A stretch of 64,000 nucleotides of DNA from Limnohabitans sp. B9-3 (GCF_002778325.1 NZ_NESI01000009.1:88092-152091); one strand, 5' to 3'. Shown: positions 18,107-27,291, counted from the first letter of the stretch. Notes: generated by a model from the sequence alone, not told the origin. A program made the numbers and translations.

Positions 18107-18691
18107 CTAAAGAAAACTATTTTTCGGGAAATAACGTGCGTCCCAGCCCAAGCTTCGGCGCAAAAGTGGCCAATCAAAGCCTGCACCTGGGTCCTGCTTG
18201 CGTCCCGCTGCCACATGTTCGTGGCCCGCGATATGTTGCGCTGGGTAGTGTTGGGCAATGGCTGCACACACGCTGCTGAGCGTGTCGTATTGCTCAGGCT
18301 CAAAGGTTTGACCTTCCAAACCTTCCAGCTCTAGGCCAATGGAATGGTCGTTGCAGTTGTCACGTCCTAAATAGTGCGACTTGCCCGCATGCCAAGCGCG
18401 GTCGTCACAACTGACAAACTGAATCAGGGCGCCGTCACGGCGAATGAAAAAGTGCGCGGACACTTCCATGCCACGAATTTTTTCAAAATAAGGGTGCACA
18501 TCCCAATCTAAGGTGTTGGTGAAAAGTGAGGCCACTTCTGGCCCGCCGTATTGGCCGGGTGGCAGGCTGATGGAATGGATCACCATCAAGTCCGCACGAA
18601 CGCCTGATGGACGCGGTCCAAAGTTGGGGGAGGGCGTGTGTTGCGCAAAGTTGTACCAGCCGGCGCGCCACAAGGGGGTGTCAGCAGACAT
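18107..18691 (-). CDS. ampD: 1,6-anhydro-N-acetylmuramyl-L-alanine amidase AmpD
   Basis: AmpD is a cytoplasmic zinc amidase that strips the peptide from anhydro-muropeptides during wall recycling, which keeps AmpR-type inducers low. The 194-residue protein has the first zinc His in MVIHSISLPPGQYGG (His39). The central SAHFFIRRDGALIQFV and DDRAWHAGKS motifs follow, then GHEHVAAGRKQDPG with the other His/Asp ligands and the catalytic Lys. The length is normal. It starts 4 bp from the end of the small gene upstream, so it belongs to the ypjD-led operon. mpl in this window works in the same recycling pathway. Confidence 0.96.
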   Translation of the reverse strand: MSADTPLWRAGWYNFAQHTPSPNFGPRPSGVRADLMVIHSISLPPGQYGGPEVASLFTNTLDWDVHPYFEKIRGMEVSAHFFIRRDGALIQFVSCDDRAWHAGKSHYLGRDNCNDHSIGLELEGLEGQTFEPEQYDTLSSVCAAIAQHYPAQHIAGHEHVAAGRKQDPGAGFDWPLLRRSLGWDARYFPKNSFL

Positions 18692-18694
18692 GCA

Positions 18695-18937
18695 TCAGCC
18701 TTCTTGGCGCTGTCGATGCGCCTCGCTGCAATACACGCCTTGTGCGCCTTGTATGGCCTCTGATTCAGGCAAATGCACGCCGCAATGCGCACAGGGCGTC
18801 ATCACTTGTGGGCCTGACTCGGAGCTACGCCCAGTTGCGTCTGTTTTTTGACGTGTTTGATGGGCAGGCGCTTTGCGTTGTTGGCGAATCCACCAAATGC
18901 CTGCGACTATGACGACCAGCCAGATCAGGTACTTCAT
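18695..18937 (-). CDS. PP0621-like small membrane protein
   Basis: An 80-residue protein beginning MKYLIWLVVIVAGIWWIRQQ, which is one N-terminal membrane segment. A polar linker and a C-terminal CAHCGVHLPESEA ... YCSEAH module follow, probably a small zinc site. This is the PP0621 family, frequently found next to ampD or ypjD in beta- and gammaproteobacteria; its function is unknown. Its ATG overlaps the end of ypjD, and ampD begins 4 bp after its stop, so the three are tightly coupled. Confidence 0.85.
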   Translation of the reverse strand: MKYLIWLVVIVAGIWWIRQQRKAPAHQTRQKTDATGRSSESGPQVMTPCAHCGVHLPESEAIQGAQGVYCSEAHRQRQEG

Positions 18938-19749
18938 GCCACGCGGCCCAACACCACTTCCACCACAAACCGCGAGCCCGCATAGCCCAGCAGCAGCAAG
19001 CCCGCTCCCGCATACAACACCCGCACAGCCTTGCGACCCCGCCAGCCAAAGCGGCTGCGCCCTACCAGCAACACGGCAAACGTGAACCACGAGAGCAGAG
19101 AAAACACAGTTTTATGGTCCCAGCGCCACGCCGCTTTGGCACCGTACAAGCTGTCGCCAAACAGCCAGCCCGCGGCCAGTGTGGCGGTGAGCAAGATAAA
19201 TCCAGCTTTGACAAAACGGAAAGTGAGTCGCTCCAGGGTCAACAACGGCAAGCCCACCGCCGTGTCAGCGCTGGCCATGCGCATGCTCTTCTCTGCCCGG
19301 GTCATCAACCATGCATGTACCACGGCAGCGGCAAACAAACCATAAGACGCCACGCCCAAGGCCAAGTGCATGGGCAACCAAGGTGATGCCGCCGTGTGCA
19401 GCGGTGAACCAGGGAAAAAAGCGGCGAGCAACACAACGGCCGCCCCCAAGCCCGTCATGGTCCAACGTGTGCGTAGTTGCGGAAACCAGTGTTGCTCCAG
19501 CACATAAAAGGTCAGCATCAACCAAGTGGTGACCGACAGCGCGGGTGCAAAGCCGAAGCGCATCCCCTCGGGTTGAGGCGCAAACAGTGCAAAAACCAAA
19601 CCCAAGCCGTGCAGCGTCAATGGGCCCCACATCAGTCGATGGCCACGGCCGACAGACAAACGTGGGCCGATCAACGCTGTCAACGCGTAGGCCGTGGCAG
19701 TCAAGAGGCTGAGCCACAGAGTGACGGAGAAGTCGCTGGCTAAAATCAT
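18934..19749 (-). CDS. ypjD: YpjD/CcsA-like cytochrome c assembly-type inner-membrane protein
   Basis: A 271-residue polytopic inner-membrane protein with about eight hydrophobic segments. It contains the HemX/CcsA-like features HLALGVASYGLFAAAVVHAW and a C-terminal WDHKTVFSLLSWFTF segment with conserved His residues. The family shares the heme-handling fold of cytochrome c assembly proteins, although the E. coli relative has also been linked to magnesium/cobalt efflux. It is divergent from ffh with a 57-bp gap, the classic ypjD-ffh arrangement. Confidence 0.88.
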   Translation of the reverse strand: MILASDFSVTLWLSLLTATAYALTALIGPRLSVGRGHRLMWGPLTLHGLGLVFALFAPQPEGMRFGFAPALSVTTWLMLTFYVLEQHWFPQLRTRWTMTGLGAAVVLLAAFFPGSPLHTAASPWLPMHLALGVASYGLFAAAVVHAWLMTRAEKSMRMASADTAVGLPLLTLERLTFRFVKAGFILLTATLAAGWLFGDSLYGAKAAWRWDHKTVFSLLSWFTFAVLLVGRSRFGWRGRKAVRVLYAGAGLLLLGYAGSRFVVEVVLGRVA

Positions 19750-19806
19750 GCGACAAGTTTAGCGTTTTGCTTGGACTCCCTCACTTTGCCCAAACAAGGG
19801 TTCTAT

Positions 19807-21201
19807 ATGGCCTCAGCTCTCACCGACAAACTCTCGCGCCTCGTCAAACAGATCAGCGGACAGGCCCGCATCACCGAGAGCAACGTGGCCGACATGTTGC
19901 GCGAGGTCCGCATGGCCTTGCTCGAAGCCGACGTGGCCTTGCCCGTGGTGCGCGACTTCATTGCACGCGTCAAAGAAAAAGCGCTGGGCCAAGAAGTCAT
20001 TGGCTCTTTGCAGCCCGGTCAGGCCTTGGTGGCCATCGTCAACAAAGAGTTGACGGCCACCATGGGCGAAGGCGTCAGCGACTTGAACCTCGCCGCCCAA
20101 CCCCCCGCCGTCATTTTGATGGCCGGTTTGCAAGGTGCCGGTAAAACCACCACCACCGCCAAGCTGGCACGTTGGCTCATCAACCAGCGCAAAAAGAAAG
20201 TGCTGACCGTTTCTGGCGACGTGTACCGCCCTGCGGCCATTGAGCAGCTCAAAACCGTGACCGCTCAAGCCGGTGCTGAATGGTTCCCAAGCTCTCCCGA
20301 TCAAAAGCCCGAAGACATTGCCCGCGCCGCCCTCGACTACGCCCGCAAGCACTACTTCGATGTGTTGCTGGTCGACACCGCCGGTCGCTTGGCCATTGAC
20401 GAAGCCTTGATGGCCGAGATCAAAACCCTGCACCGCGTGTTGAACCCCGTTGAAACCTTGTTCGTGGTGGACGCCATGCAAGGTCAAGATGCCATCAACA
20501 CCGCCAAGGCCTTCAGTGAAGCCTTGCCTTTGACGGGCATCGTGCTCACCAAACTCGACGGCGACTCACGGGGTGGTGCCGCACTGTCGGTGCGACAAAT
20601 CACCGGTGCGCCCATCAAGTTTGCGGGTACCAGTGAGAAGCTGGATGGCTTGGAGCTGTTCGATGCTGCACGTCACGCCGGTCGCGTGCTGGGCATGGGC
20701 GACATCTTGGCCTTGGTCGAGCAAGTCACCGCGGGTGTGGACATGCAAGCCGCGCAAAAGTTGGCCGACAAGGTCAAGCGCGGTGATGCGTTTGACCTCA
20801 ACGACTTTTTGTCTCAAATTCAGCAGATGCGCCAAATGGGTGGTTTGTCCAGCCTGATGGACAAATTGCCCACACAAATGGCTGCCAAAGCCGGTCAAGT
20901 TGACATGGACAAGGCCGAAAAAGACATTGGCCGCAAGCAAGGCATCATCCACAGCATGACGCCGCAAGAACGCAGCAAACCCGACCTCATCAAAGCCACC
21001 CGCAAACGCCGCATTGCCGCTGGCGCAGGCGTTCAGGTGCAAGACGTGAACCGCATGCTCAAAGAGTTTGAGCAAATGCAAGACATGATGAAGAAGATGA
21101 GCGGCGGCGGCCTGATGAAGATGATGAAAAAACTGGGTGGCATGAAGGGGATGAAGGGCATGCCTGGCATGGGCGGTGGCGGCTTTCCTGGCATGCGCTA
21201 A
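19807..21201 (+). CDS. ffh: Signal recognition particle protein Ffh
   Basis: Ffh is the GTPase that binds 4.5S RNA and signal sequences and delivers nascent membrane proteins to FtsY. From the ATG at 19807 it has 464 residues. The N domain is followed by the G domain with P-loop GLQGAGKTTTTAKLA, LLVDTAGRL and TKLDGDSRGGAALS. The M domain ends in a Met/Lys/Gly-rich tail (KMMKKLGGMKGMKGMPGM). An in-frame codon at 19771 would add twelve residues that do not resemble Ffh. The related GTPase FlhF is encoded at 34805. Confidence 0.97.
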   Translation: MASALTDKLSRLVKQISGQARITESNVADMLREVRMALLEADVALPVVRDFIARVKEKALGQEVIGSLQPGQALVAIVNKELTATMGEGVSDLNLAAQPPAVILMAGLQGAGKTTTTAKLARWLINQRKKKVLTVSGDVYRPAAIEQLKTVTAQAGAEWFPSSPDQKPEDIARAALDYARKHYFDVLLVDTAGRLAIDEALMAEIKTLHRVLNPVETLFVVDAMQGQDAINTAKAFSEALPLTGIVLTKLDGDSRGGAALSVRQITGAPIKFAGTSEKLDGLELFDAARHAGRVLGMGDILALVEQVTAGVDMQAAQKLADKVKRGDAFDLNDFLSQIQQMRQMGGLSSLMDKLPTQMAAKAGQVDMDKAEKDIGRKQGIIHSMTPQERSKPDLIKATRKRRIAAGAGVQVQDVNRMLKEFEQMQDMMKKMSGGGLMKMMKKLGGMKGMKGMPGMGGGGFPGMR

Positions 21202-21219
21202 ACCTTCAAACTAAGCCTC

Positions 21220-21250
21220 CACACGGCTCGGCCCTGACCTAGGCCGTGTG
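21220..21250. terminator. possible bidirectional hairpin between ffh and the ferredoxin gene
   Basis: CACACGGC at 21220-21227 pairs with GCCGTGTG at 21243-21250 across a 15-base loop, midway between two convergent genes. No T run follows on either strand, so it may be a weak or factor-assisted stop. Confidence 0.4.
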
Positions 21251-21258
21251 ACGCGTCT

Positions 21259-21588
21259 TCAATATTGGCTGGCCGGCAAATCGATCTGCATGCCATTCAT
21301 GCCTTCGGTCAGTTTGATCTGACACGACAAGCGGCTGTTGGCTTGGCGCGCACAGGCCGCAAAGTCGAGCATGCCGTCCTCGTCGTCGGTGATGGCCGGC
21401 AATTGACTCAACCACGGCTCACGCACCATCACATGGCAGGTGGCGCAGGTCAGGGTACCCCCGCAATCGGCGGCCACGCCTTCAATGTCGGCGGCCAAGG
21501 CGGCTTTCATCAAAGTTTGGCCGGGTTTGGCAGTGATGGTTGTGCCTTGGGTGTCGGCGGCGTTTTCAAAAATAACAAGTTCAATCAT
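21259..21588 (-). CDS. [2Fe-2S] ferredoxin
   Basis: A 109-residue soluble ferredoxin starting at the ATG at 21588. Cys42, Cys48, Cys51 and Cys89 give the C-x5-C-x2-C ... C pattern of vertebrate/putidaredoxin-type [2Fe-2S] ferredoxins. It is the last of three minus-strand genes (Rieske oxygenase, glutamine-synthetase-like enzyme, ferredoxin). It most likely carries electrons to the oxygenase. No ferredoxin reductase is encoded nearby, so a genome-wide reductase must serve it. Confidence 0.9.
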   Translation of the reverse strand: MIELVIFENAADTQGTTITAKPGQTLMKAALAADIEGVAADCGGTLTCATCHVMVREPWLSQLPAITDDEDGMLDFAACARQANSRLSCQIKLTEGMNGMQIDLPASQY

Positions 21589-21677
21589 GGGGGTCTCGCG
21601 GGGTCTTAAGGCGTCTGTTGAAAGCTGTTTGTTGATGGCGGTCTGCTGCGCCATTGTCGTGGCGGTGTTGGGGTGGC

Positions 21678-23144
21678 TTAAATGCGCCCGAAGTACTCGC
21701 GGCGTTGAAACTCTAACGCGTCTTCAGCCGCGTCCATGCGCGCTTGCTCTGCCGCTTTGATGCGGCTGTAGTAACGCACAAAGTCGGTCCCAAAACCTTG
21801 GCACATGGCAGCATCTTCTTGCAATGCCGCTAACGCATCGCCCAAGGTGTTGGGAATGCGTGTGTGGCTGTCTTCGCCCAGTTCGGCATACGGCGCTTCG
21901 GAGGCCACGGGCGGCACCAGTTGCTGGCGCAGGCCAGACAGGCCGGCATGAATTTGCGAGGCCATGTACAAATAGGGGTTGGCGGCTGGCTCGCCCAAGC
22001 GGTTTTCAATGCGCGTCGCACCATCGCCCGCTTGACCCACCACGCGAAGCATGGCACCTCGGTTGTCGCGTCCCCACACGATGGACTGCGGCGCCAAAGC
22101 GTTGGGCCGGAACCGTCCAAAGCCATTGGCGGTGGGTGTGCACATCACCGTCATGCCGCGTGCGTGTTGCAGCAGGCCCGCCAAATAGTGAGCGCCCAAG
22201 TCCGACAACGTGTGGCGTGCGTCTGTGGCTTGGGTGTGCGGTGCGGGCGTGTCGCGCATGAAGGCGTTGCGGCCTGTGTCCAGCGCCACCAGCGACTGGT
22301 GCAAATGCCAACCGCTGGACATGATGTGCGCAAACGGCGGGCGGCACATGAAGGTGGCGTGGTAGCCCGCGCGGCGCAGCGCTTGTTTGACGGCGCTGCG
22401 AAACAGCACCATGTTGTCGGCGGCGGTCAGCGCGTCGGTCGCGTCAAACACGGCTTCGACTTGGCTGGGGCCCAGTTCAATCTCTAGCGACTGCAGTGGC
22501 AAACCCAGCGCTTGCGCCGTGTGTTGCACGATGCGCAGCGGCTCTTCGCTCATGTCAAAACAATGCTCGGACAACAAGTTGTAGCCCGGGTGAATCAAGC
22601 TCACCTCTGGGCTGGGGCCTGGCCATGCGGCGGTGTACGGGTCTAGGTCGTGGCCGTGGGTGGGGTCTTTCAAGCGGTAGATGTGAAACTCCACCTCCAA
22701 GCCGCAGACCATCCCCAAGCCCTGTTGCGCGAGCAAGCCGAGGGCGTGTTGCAGTTGACGGCGCGTGTCAAACGGTACGGGCGTGCCGTCTTGAAACACG
22801 GGCTGGCATTGCACCCAACCGGTTTTGTCGGCCCAAGGCAGGATATGAAAGCTCTCGGGGTTGGCCATCAACAGCAAGTTGCTGGCGAACTCAAAGCCCG
22901 GCAACTCATCGGCAATGCCCGCTTCAAACACCTTGAACGCCGTGCGGTCCGAGGTGTCTTTGAGCATCAAGGTGCTCACCATGCCCACGCCGCTGCGCAA
23001 GGCTTTGACAGCGGCGCTGGCCGTCAGCGTTTTGCCGCGCACCATGCCGTGCGTGTCGCACCACGCAAAACGCACCAGTTCTAGGCCGCTTGTTTCAATC
23101 AGACGCGCGGTGCGTGCGAGGGCGTCGTGTTTGGCCTCGCTCAC
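21678..23144 (-). CDS. glutamine-synthetase-like gamma-glutamyl ligase
   Basis: A 488-residue enzyme of the glutamine synthetase family. Metal- and glutamate-binding segments are present: CGLEVEFHIYRL, SGWHLHQSL, TPTANGFGRFRPN, and ENRLGEPAANPYLYMASQ. It is not canonical GlnA; such relatives ligate glutamate to amines (PuuA, or AtdA1/TdnQ in aniline breakdown). The likely start is the GTG at 23144, whose GTGA overlaps the stop of the Rieske gene, which implies translational coupling. The pairing with an oxygenase suggests that an amine is gamma-glutamylated before or during oxidation. The substrate is unknown. Confidence 0.85.
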   Translation of the reverse strand: MSEAKHDALARTARLIETSGLELVRFAWCDTHGMVRGKTLTASAAVKALRSGVGMVSTLMLKDTSDRTAFKVFEAGIADELPGFEFASNLLLMANPESFHILPWADKTGWVQCQPVFQDGTPVPFDTRRQLQHALGLLAQQGLGMVCGLEVEFHIYRLKDPTHGHDLDPYTAAWPGPSPEVSLIHPGYNLLSEHCFDMSEEPLRIVQHTAQALGLPLQSLEIELGPSQVEAVFDATDALTAADNMVLFRSAVKQALRRAGYHATFMCRPPFAHIMSSGWHLHQSLVALDTGRNAFMRDTPAPHTQATDARHTLSDLGAHYLAGLLQHARGMTVMCTPTANGFGRFRPNALAPQSIVWGRDNRGAMLRVVGQAGDGATRIENRLGEPAANPYLYMASQIHAGLSGLRQQLVPPVASEAPYAELGEDSHTRIPNTLGDALAALQEDAAMCQGFGTDFVRYYSRIKAAEQARMDAAEDALEFQRREYFGRI

Positions 23145-24508
23145 GATTGACCTTCTGGCAAGGCAGCATCCCACGGGGCGTTGGTGCGTTTGCTGGCTAC
23201 GGCGTGCTGCCACCAGTTTTCCCAATCTTGCGCGGGGGCGATGCCGTCCACCGTGTCGGGGCCCATGCGTTGGGCGGCAATGTCGGGCTGCGCCAAGCCC
23301 ATGGGTAGCTTGCCCGCTTCTACATCGTCAATCGCTTTGAGCAGGTTGCGGCGGTTGGCCATGATGGCCACATCGCTGGTGCCCAAGTGTTCGCGCGTGC
23401 GGTCTTGGATGGGGCCCATGCTTTCGCACGCCCATTGGTCGTGCACGTTGATGTCGTGCTCGCCCATGCCTAAGTAAGTGCGGGTGTTTTGCTCTTCGGC
23501 GTCAAAACCCCAGTTGTTGTGGCGGCCTGATTTGGGGATGTAGTCGGGCAAGTTGATGGCGCTCAGCCGCTGGTTGCGCATGGCCTCTTTGTCGACGGGG
23601 CCTGCAAAGCTGGTGAACACCGAGTACCAGTACGTGTGTGTGTCGTCCACGGGCACATGCATTTGCGTGATGGTCATGGTCTCGGACAGCGGAATCACAA
23701 AGGTGTGCGGAAAGATGGCGTTGGTCACCCGCACATGGGTGAGGGCCTCGTTCATCGGGCGCAAGGCCGTCAGGCGCATGCCAAACGGCATGGGCTGGGT
23801 GGTGATTTTGGGTTGGTCAAACTCGCGCATGACTTTGGTCATGGGCCAGCGCTCGCCGTTGATGTCGCCTGCACTTGCGCCGCGGAACTGTTTGCCGTAG
23901 GTGTCGTCCAGCGACTCGTCGGAGAAAAATCGGTGCAAGAACGAGGCATGCGCGGGGTCCACCCCCACCTCAAACGCTTGCAGCCAATTGCATTGCCACA
24001 GGCCTTTGAACGCAAAGGTGTGGGTGCTGTGCGCGGTGAAGCAGTCCAGCGCAGGAAAGGGCGGTGGCGTGCTGTCTTCGGGGCCGAACCAGCCAAACAA
24101 AATGCCACTGCGCTCTACCAGCGGGTAGTTGCGTTGCTTGACGTGTTGGCACAACTTGCTGCCCGTGGGCTCGGCGGGGGTTTCTAAACACTGGCCCGAC
24201 ACATCAAACTTCCAGCCATGAAACGGGCAACGCAGCCCATCGCCTTCGTTGCGACCAAACGACAAATCGGCACCTCGGTGCGGACAGTCGCGGTCCAGCA
24301 ACCCAAACTCGCCTTGCGCGTTTTTGAACAGCACCAAGTCTTGGCCCAAAACGCGCACCGCCTTGACGGGGCGAATGCCCATGCGCGGGTCCAGCGCGGG
24401 GTTGAACTCATCCACCAAGGCCACAGGTTGCCAATAGTGGCGCATCAAATTGCCGCAAGGGGTGTTGGGGCCAATGCGCGTGACGCGCTCGTTGTGTTCG
24501 GCTTTCAT
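23141..24508 (-). CDS. Rieske non-heme iron oxygenase, alpha subunit
   Basis: A 455-residue ring-hydroxylating oxygenase of the single-component (phthalate 4,5-dioxygenase-like) group. The Rieske cluster ligands are Cys75-x-His77 and Cys94-x2-His97 (CPHRGADLSF ... CPFHGWKFD). A catalytic-domain segment GVDPAHASFLHRFF provides candidate Asp/His ligands for the mononuclear iron. No small beta subunit is encoded nearby. It leads the three-gene minus-strand operon with the glutamyl ligase and ferredoxin. The substrate is probably an aromatic or N-alkylated amine, by inference from its neighbours. Confidence 0.88.
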   Translation of the reverse strand: MKAEHNERVTRIGPNTPCGNLMRHYWQPVALVDEFNPALDPRMGIRPVKAVRVLGQDLVLFKNAQGEFGLLDRDCPHRGADLSFGRNEGDGLRCPFHGWKFDVSGQCLETPAEPTGSKLCQHVKQRNYPLVERSGILFGWFGPEDSTPPPFPALDCFTAHSTHTFAFKGLWQCNWLQAFEVGVDPAHASFLHRFFSDESLDDTYGKQFRGASAGDINGERWPMTKVMREFDQPKITTQPMPFGMRLTALRPMNEALTHVRVTNAIFPHTFVIPLSETMTITQMHVPVDDTHTYWYSVFTSFAGPVDKEAMRNQRLSAINLPDYIPKSGRHNNWGFDAEEQNTRTYLGMGEHDINVHDQWACESMGPIQDRTREHLGTSDVAIMANRRNLLKAIDDVEAGKLPMGLAQPDIAAQRMGPDTVDGIAPAQDWENWWQHAVASKRTNAPWDAALPEGQS

Positions 24509-24520
24509 GGGCTGGTCTCT

Positions 24521-24543
24521 TTGTACAGGCTCACTTTATACAA
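24521..24543. promoter_or_regulatory. inverted repeat upstream of the Rieske operon
   Basis: TTGTA at 24521-24525 and TACAA at 24539-24543 are separated by 13 bp, 13-35 bp upstream of the oxygenase ATG. The symmetry would suit a dimeric regulator. No regulator gene is adjacent, so it is only a candidate operator. Confidence 0.25.
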
Positions 24544-24554
24544 GCCCAAAGGAG

Positions 24555-24582
24555 AACGAGTCGCACAAAGGCGACTCGTTGG
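24555..24582. repeat. 28-bp hairpin repeat, copy 1
   Basis: AACGAGTCGC and GCGACTCGTT form a perfect 10-bp stem around ACAAAG, followed by GG. The same 28 bases recur at 25675-25702 in the same orientation. The two copies bracket the amidohydrolase gene. No T run follows, so it is not a simple terminator. Confidence 0.9.
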
Positions 24583-24685
24583 AAACAGCGTGGGCAATGT
24601 CATGTCCTTTTCAGGTAGTGACGCGTTGCAGCGTTACTATTTCTTATGCGTTTAACTTGGGTGTCAATTTCATGGGTGTCTTGGT

Positions 24686-25648
24686 ATGAAAAATAAATTC
24701 TTCGTTCTTCTAGCCTCTTTGTGCGTTCTAAGTTCTGCGGTTGCTCAAGAGAACAAGACGGTTGATTATTCAAATATGGTGATTGCTGATGTCCACCGGC
24801 ATGTTCAACGCTGGATCACGCCCGACGGTTTGTTGGCTGAAATGGACGAGCTGAAGATTGGCTGGGCTGGCGCAGTGAGTGCCCCATATGGACCATGGAA
24901 CATCCAGCCGTATACCCAGCTCTTGGGTCAGCGTTACATCGCAACCACAGGTCAAATGACCATCACGGACATTCACCGTTCCAAGGGTGTTCGAGGGATA
25001 GAAGACGCTCAAACACAGGAGTACAAGCTGCTTGTAGATGAGGCCAATCGTTTTTTTGAAGCGGGTGAAATCAAAGGACTTGGCGAGTTGATTCTGAATA
25101 ATGAAAACACCAACCCAAATCCTGCAGTCAGGCGCAAGGCACGGATTGATTCACCTGGCATCACCCAGTTGATGGACATTGCCAAGCGCTGGAATGGGTT
25201 TGTTCAAATTCATGCTGAAGACGATGCCATCTCAGTTAAGGAACTGGAACACATCGCGACCCAATATTCAACCGTACCAATCATTTTGTCGCATTGCCTC
25301 TTCACAGCAGATACGAAGCTCATGGATGGACTCTTGAGCAAATACGCCAATCTGTACTGCGAAATGTCCGCGCGAAACGAATCTATGTATAGCAACTACT
25401 TTGCCAAGGAAAAGGCAGAAAGGTATGGTTGGATTATTTTTGATGCACAGAGTCTGAAGGCAAATTGGAAGGCACTGATCGAAAAACACCCGACTCGGTT
25501 CATGGTGGGCACAGATAACTTCAACGCCAGTGTAGATACAAGACAGGTCGTTCGTCAGATTCGTCACGGGTTGCTGAGGAACTTACCTCATGATGTGGCC
25601 ATGATGGTGGCGTCAGAAAATGCGATACGTGTCATGCGATTAAAGTGA
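24686..25648 (+). CDS. exported amidohydrolase-family protein
   Basis: A 320-residue protein with a clear signal peptide (MKNKFFVLLASLCVLSSAVAQ, cleavage after about residue 21) and a TIM-barrel metal-hydrolase body. Likely metal-site segments are DVHRHVQ, QIHAED, LSHCLF and GTDNF. The family hydrolyses amides, lactones or phosphoesters or decarboxylates acids; nothing here fixes the substrate. Codon use is visibly more AT-rich than in its neighbours. The gene is bracketed by identical 28-bp hairpins, so it may be acquired. It stands alone, divergent from the Rieske operon. Confidence 0.8.
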   Translation: MKNKFFVLLASLCVLSSAVAQENKTVDYSNMVIADVHRHVQRWITPDGLLAEMDELKIGWAGAVSAPYGPWNIQPYTQLLGQRYIATTGQMTITDIHRSKGVRGIEDAQTQEYKLLVDEANRFFEAGEIKGLGELILNNENTNPNPAVRRKARIDSPGITQLMDIAKRWNGFVQIHAEDDAISVKELEHIATQYSTVPIILSHCLFTADTKLMDGLLSKYANLYCEMSARNESMYSNYFAKEKAERYGWIIFDAQSLKANWKALIEKHPTRFMVGTDNFNASVDTRQVVRQIRHGLLRNLPHDVAMMVASENAIRVMRLK

Positions 25649-25674
25649 GTTTTGCAGGTACCCCCCTAAAACGC

Positions 25675-25702
25675 AACGAGTCGCACAAAGGCGACTCGTT
25701 GG
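25675..25702. repeat. 28-bp hairpin repeat, copy 2
   Basis: This is identical to the repeat at 24555-24582. It lies 26 bp after the amidohydrolase stop and 25 bp before the end of miaB, which runs the other way. It may act as a transcript end between the convergent genes, but the matching copy upstream argues for a dispersed genomic repeat. Confidence 0.9.
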
Positions 25703-25727
25703 CTGGGGTTGATCGCAAGCTTGTCGC

Positions 25728-27062
25728 TTACTTCACCACCACCTCACCCCGTAATGAATGCGGGTTAGCTTCCGTCACTTTCACATCAATCAACTGATGC
25801 ATCAAACGCTCAGGGTGTGGCCCTGCGGGGAAGTTGACGATGCGGTGGCACTCGGTGCGGCCGCGCAACTCGTTGGCGTCTTTCTTGGAGTAGCCGTCCA
25901 CCATCACGCGTTGCACGGTGCCGACGCGTTGCACGTTGATGGCGTGCATGTTGTCGTTGATCACCTTTTGAACTTCTTGCAAGCGGCGCAGTTTCACCGC
26001 ATGCGGTGTGTCGTCGTGCAAGTTGGCGGCGGGGGTGCCAGGGCGGGGGCTGAAGATGAAGCTGAACGAGTTGTCAAAGTACACATCGTCCATGAGCTTC
26101 ATCAGCTTTTGGTGGTCTTCTTCGGTCTCACCCGGAAAGCCCACAATGAAGTCCGAGCTCATGGCCATGTCGGGGCGAATGGCGCGCAGTTTGCGCACCG
26201 TGCTCTTGTATTCCATGGCGGTGTAGCCGCGCTTCATCGCCATCAAAATGCGATCGCTGCCGTGCTGCACGGGCAGGTGCAAATGGCTCACCAGTTGCGG
26301 CACTTTGGCGTAGGCGTCGATCAAACGCTGGGTGAACTCGTTGGGGTGGCTGGTGGTGTAGCGGATGCGTTCAATGCCCGGGATTTCAGCCACGTACTCG
26401 ATCAGCAACGCAAAGTCAGCAATCTCGGCAGTGTTGCCCATCACGCCACGGTAGGCGTTCACGTTTTGGCCCAAGAGTGTGACTTCTTTCACGCCTTGCG
26501 CGGCCAAACCGGCCACTTCCACCAACACGTCGTCAAATGGACGGCTCACTTCTTCGCCACGGGTGTAGGGCACCACGCAGTAGCTGCAATATTTGCTGCA
26601 GCCTTCCATGATGCTCACATAGGCGGTGCCGCCTTCGACGCGCGCAGGGGGCAGGTGGTCGAACTTTTCGATCTCGGGAAAGCTGATGTCCACTTGCGGG
26701 CGCATGAGCGACTCGCGTTGATTCAGCAAATCGGGCAAGCGGTGCAGGGTTTGGGGGCCAAACACCACGTCCACATAGGGCGCGCGGGCGATGATGGCGT
26801 CGCCTTCTTGGCTGGCCACGCAACCGCCGACGGCAATTTTGACGCCCTTGGCTTTCAAGTGCTGAATGCGACCGAGGTCCGAGAACACCTTTTCTTGCGC
26901 TTTTTCACGCACCGAGCAGGTGTTGAAGACGATCAAGTCGGCTTGTTCGACGTCGTTGGTTTTTTCGTAGCCTTGGGTCGCGCCCAAGACATCGACCATC
27001 TTGTCCGAGTCGTACTCGTTCATTTGGCAACCGAAGGTTTTGATGAAGACTTTGGGGCTCAT
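25728..27062 (-). CDS. miaB: tRNA-2-methylthio-N6-dimethylallyladenosine synthase MiaB
   Basis: MiaB adds the methylthio group to i6A37 of tRNAs reading UNN codons, using two [4Fe-4S] clusters and SAM. From the ATG at 27062 it has 444 residues. The N-terminal cluster cysteines are Cys12 (FGCQMN), Cys49 (FNTCS) and Cys81 (GGCVASQ). The radical-SAM triad is [10 protein letters not shown]-terminal TRAM domain ends in SLRGEVVV. An in-frame upstream extension to 27248 looks non-homologous and is not used. Confidence 0.96.
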   Translation of the reverse strand: MSPKVFIKTFGCQMNEYDSDKMVDVLGATQGYEKTNDVEQADLIVFNTCSVREKAQEKVFSDLGRIQHLKAKGVKIAVGGCVASQEGDAIIARAPYVDVVFGPQTLHRLPDLLNQRESLMRPQVDISFPEIEKFDHLPPARVEGGTAYVSIMEGCSKYCSYCVVPYTRGEEVSRPFDDVLVEVAGLAAQGVKEVTLLGQNVNAYRGVMGNTAEIADFALLIEYVAEIPGIERIRYTTSHPNEFTQRLIDAYAKVPQLVSHLHLPVQHGSDRILMAMKRGYTAMEYKSTVRKLRAIRPDMAMSSDFIVGFPGETEEDHQKLMKLMDDVYFDNSFSFIFSPRPGTPAANLHDDTPHAVKLRRLQEVQKVINDNMHAINVQRVGTVQRVMVDGYSKKDANELRGRTECHRIVNFPAGPHPERLMHQLIDVKVTEANPHSLRGEVVVK

Positions 27063-27291
27063 GCGTGAGCCTCCCCGTGGGGCAAAGTGCAGCGGTTCAT
27101 GGTGTTGATCCAGAGGCTGTTGATAAGACCGCCATTGTAATTCGCGGCCCCTGGCTGGCCCAGCGGCCATAATTTGCCGGCTCAGCCGTGCATTAAAGCT
27201 TTGTGACTCTGGAGCCGATATGCATGCACCTGCCTTGAGAGAAGCCACGCGCTTGTTTCAAGGACATCGATCAATGTTCCCCTTGAAGTGA

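Noticed and set aside
25758..27068. 436-codon plus-strand frame across miaB
   Set aside because: It is a shadow of miaB, whose cluster cysteines and full-length homology are clear; the mirror protein is His/Val-rich without motifs.
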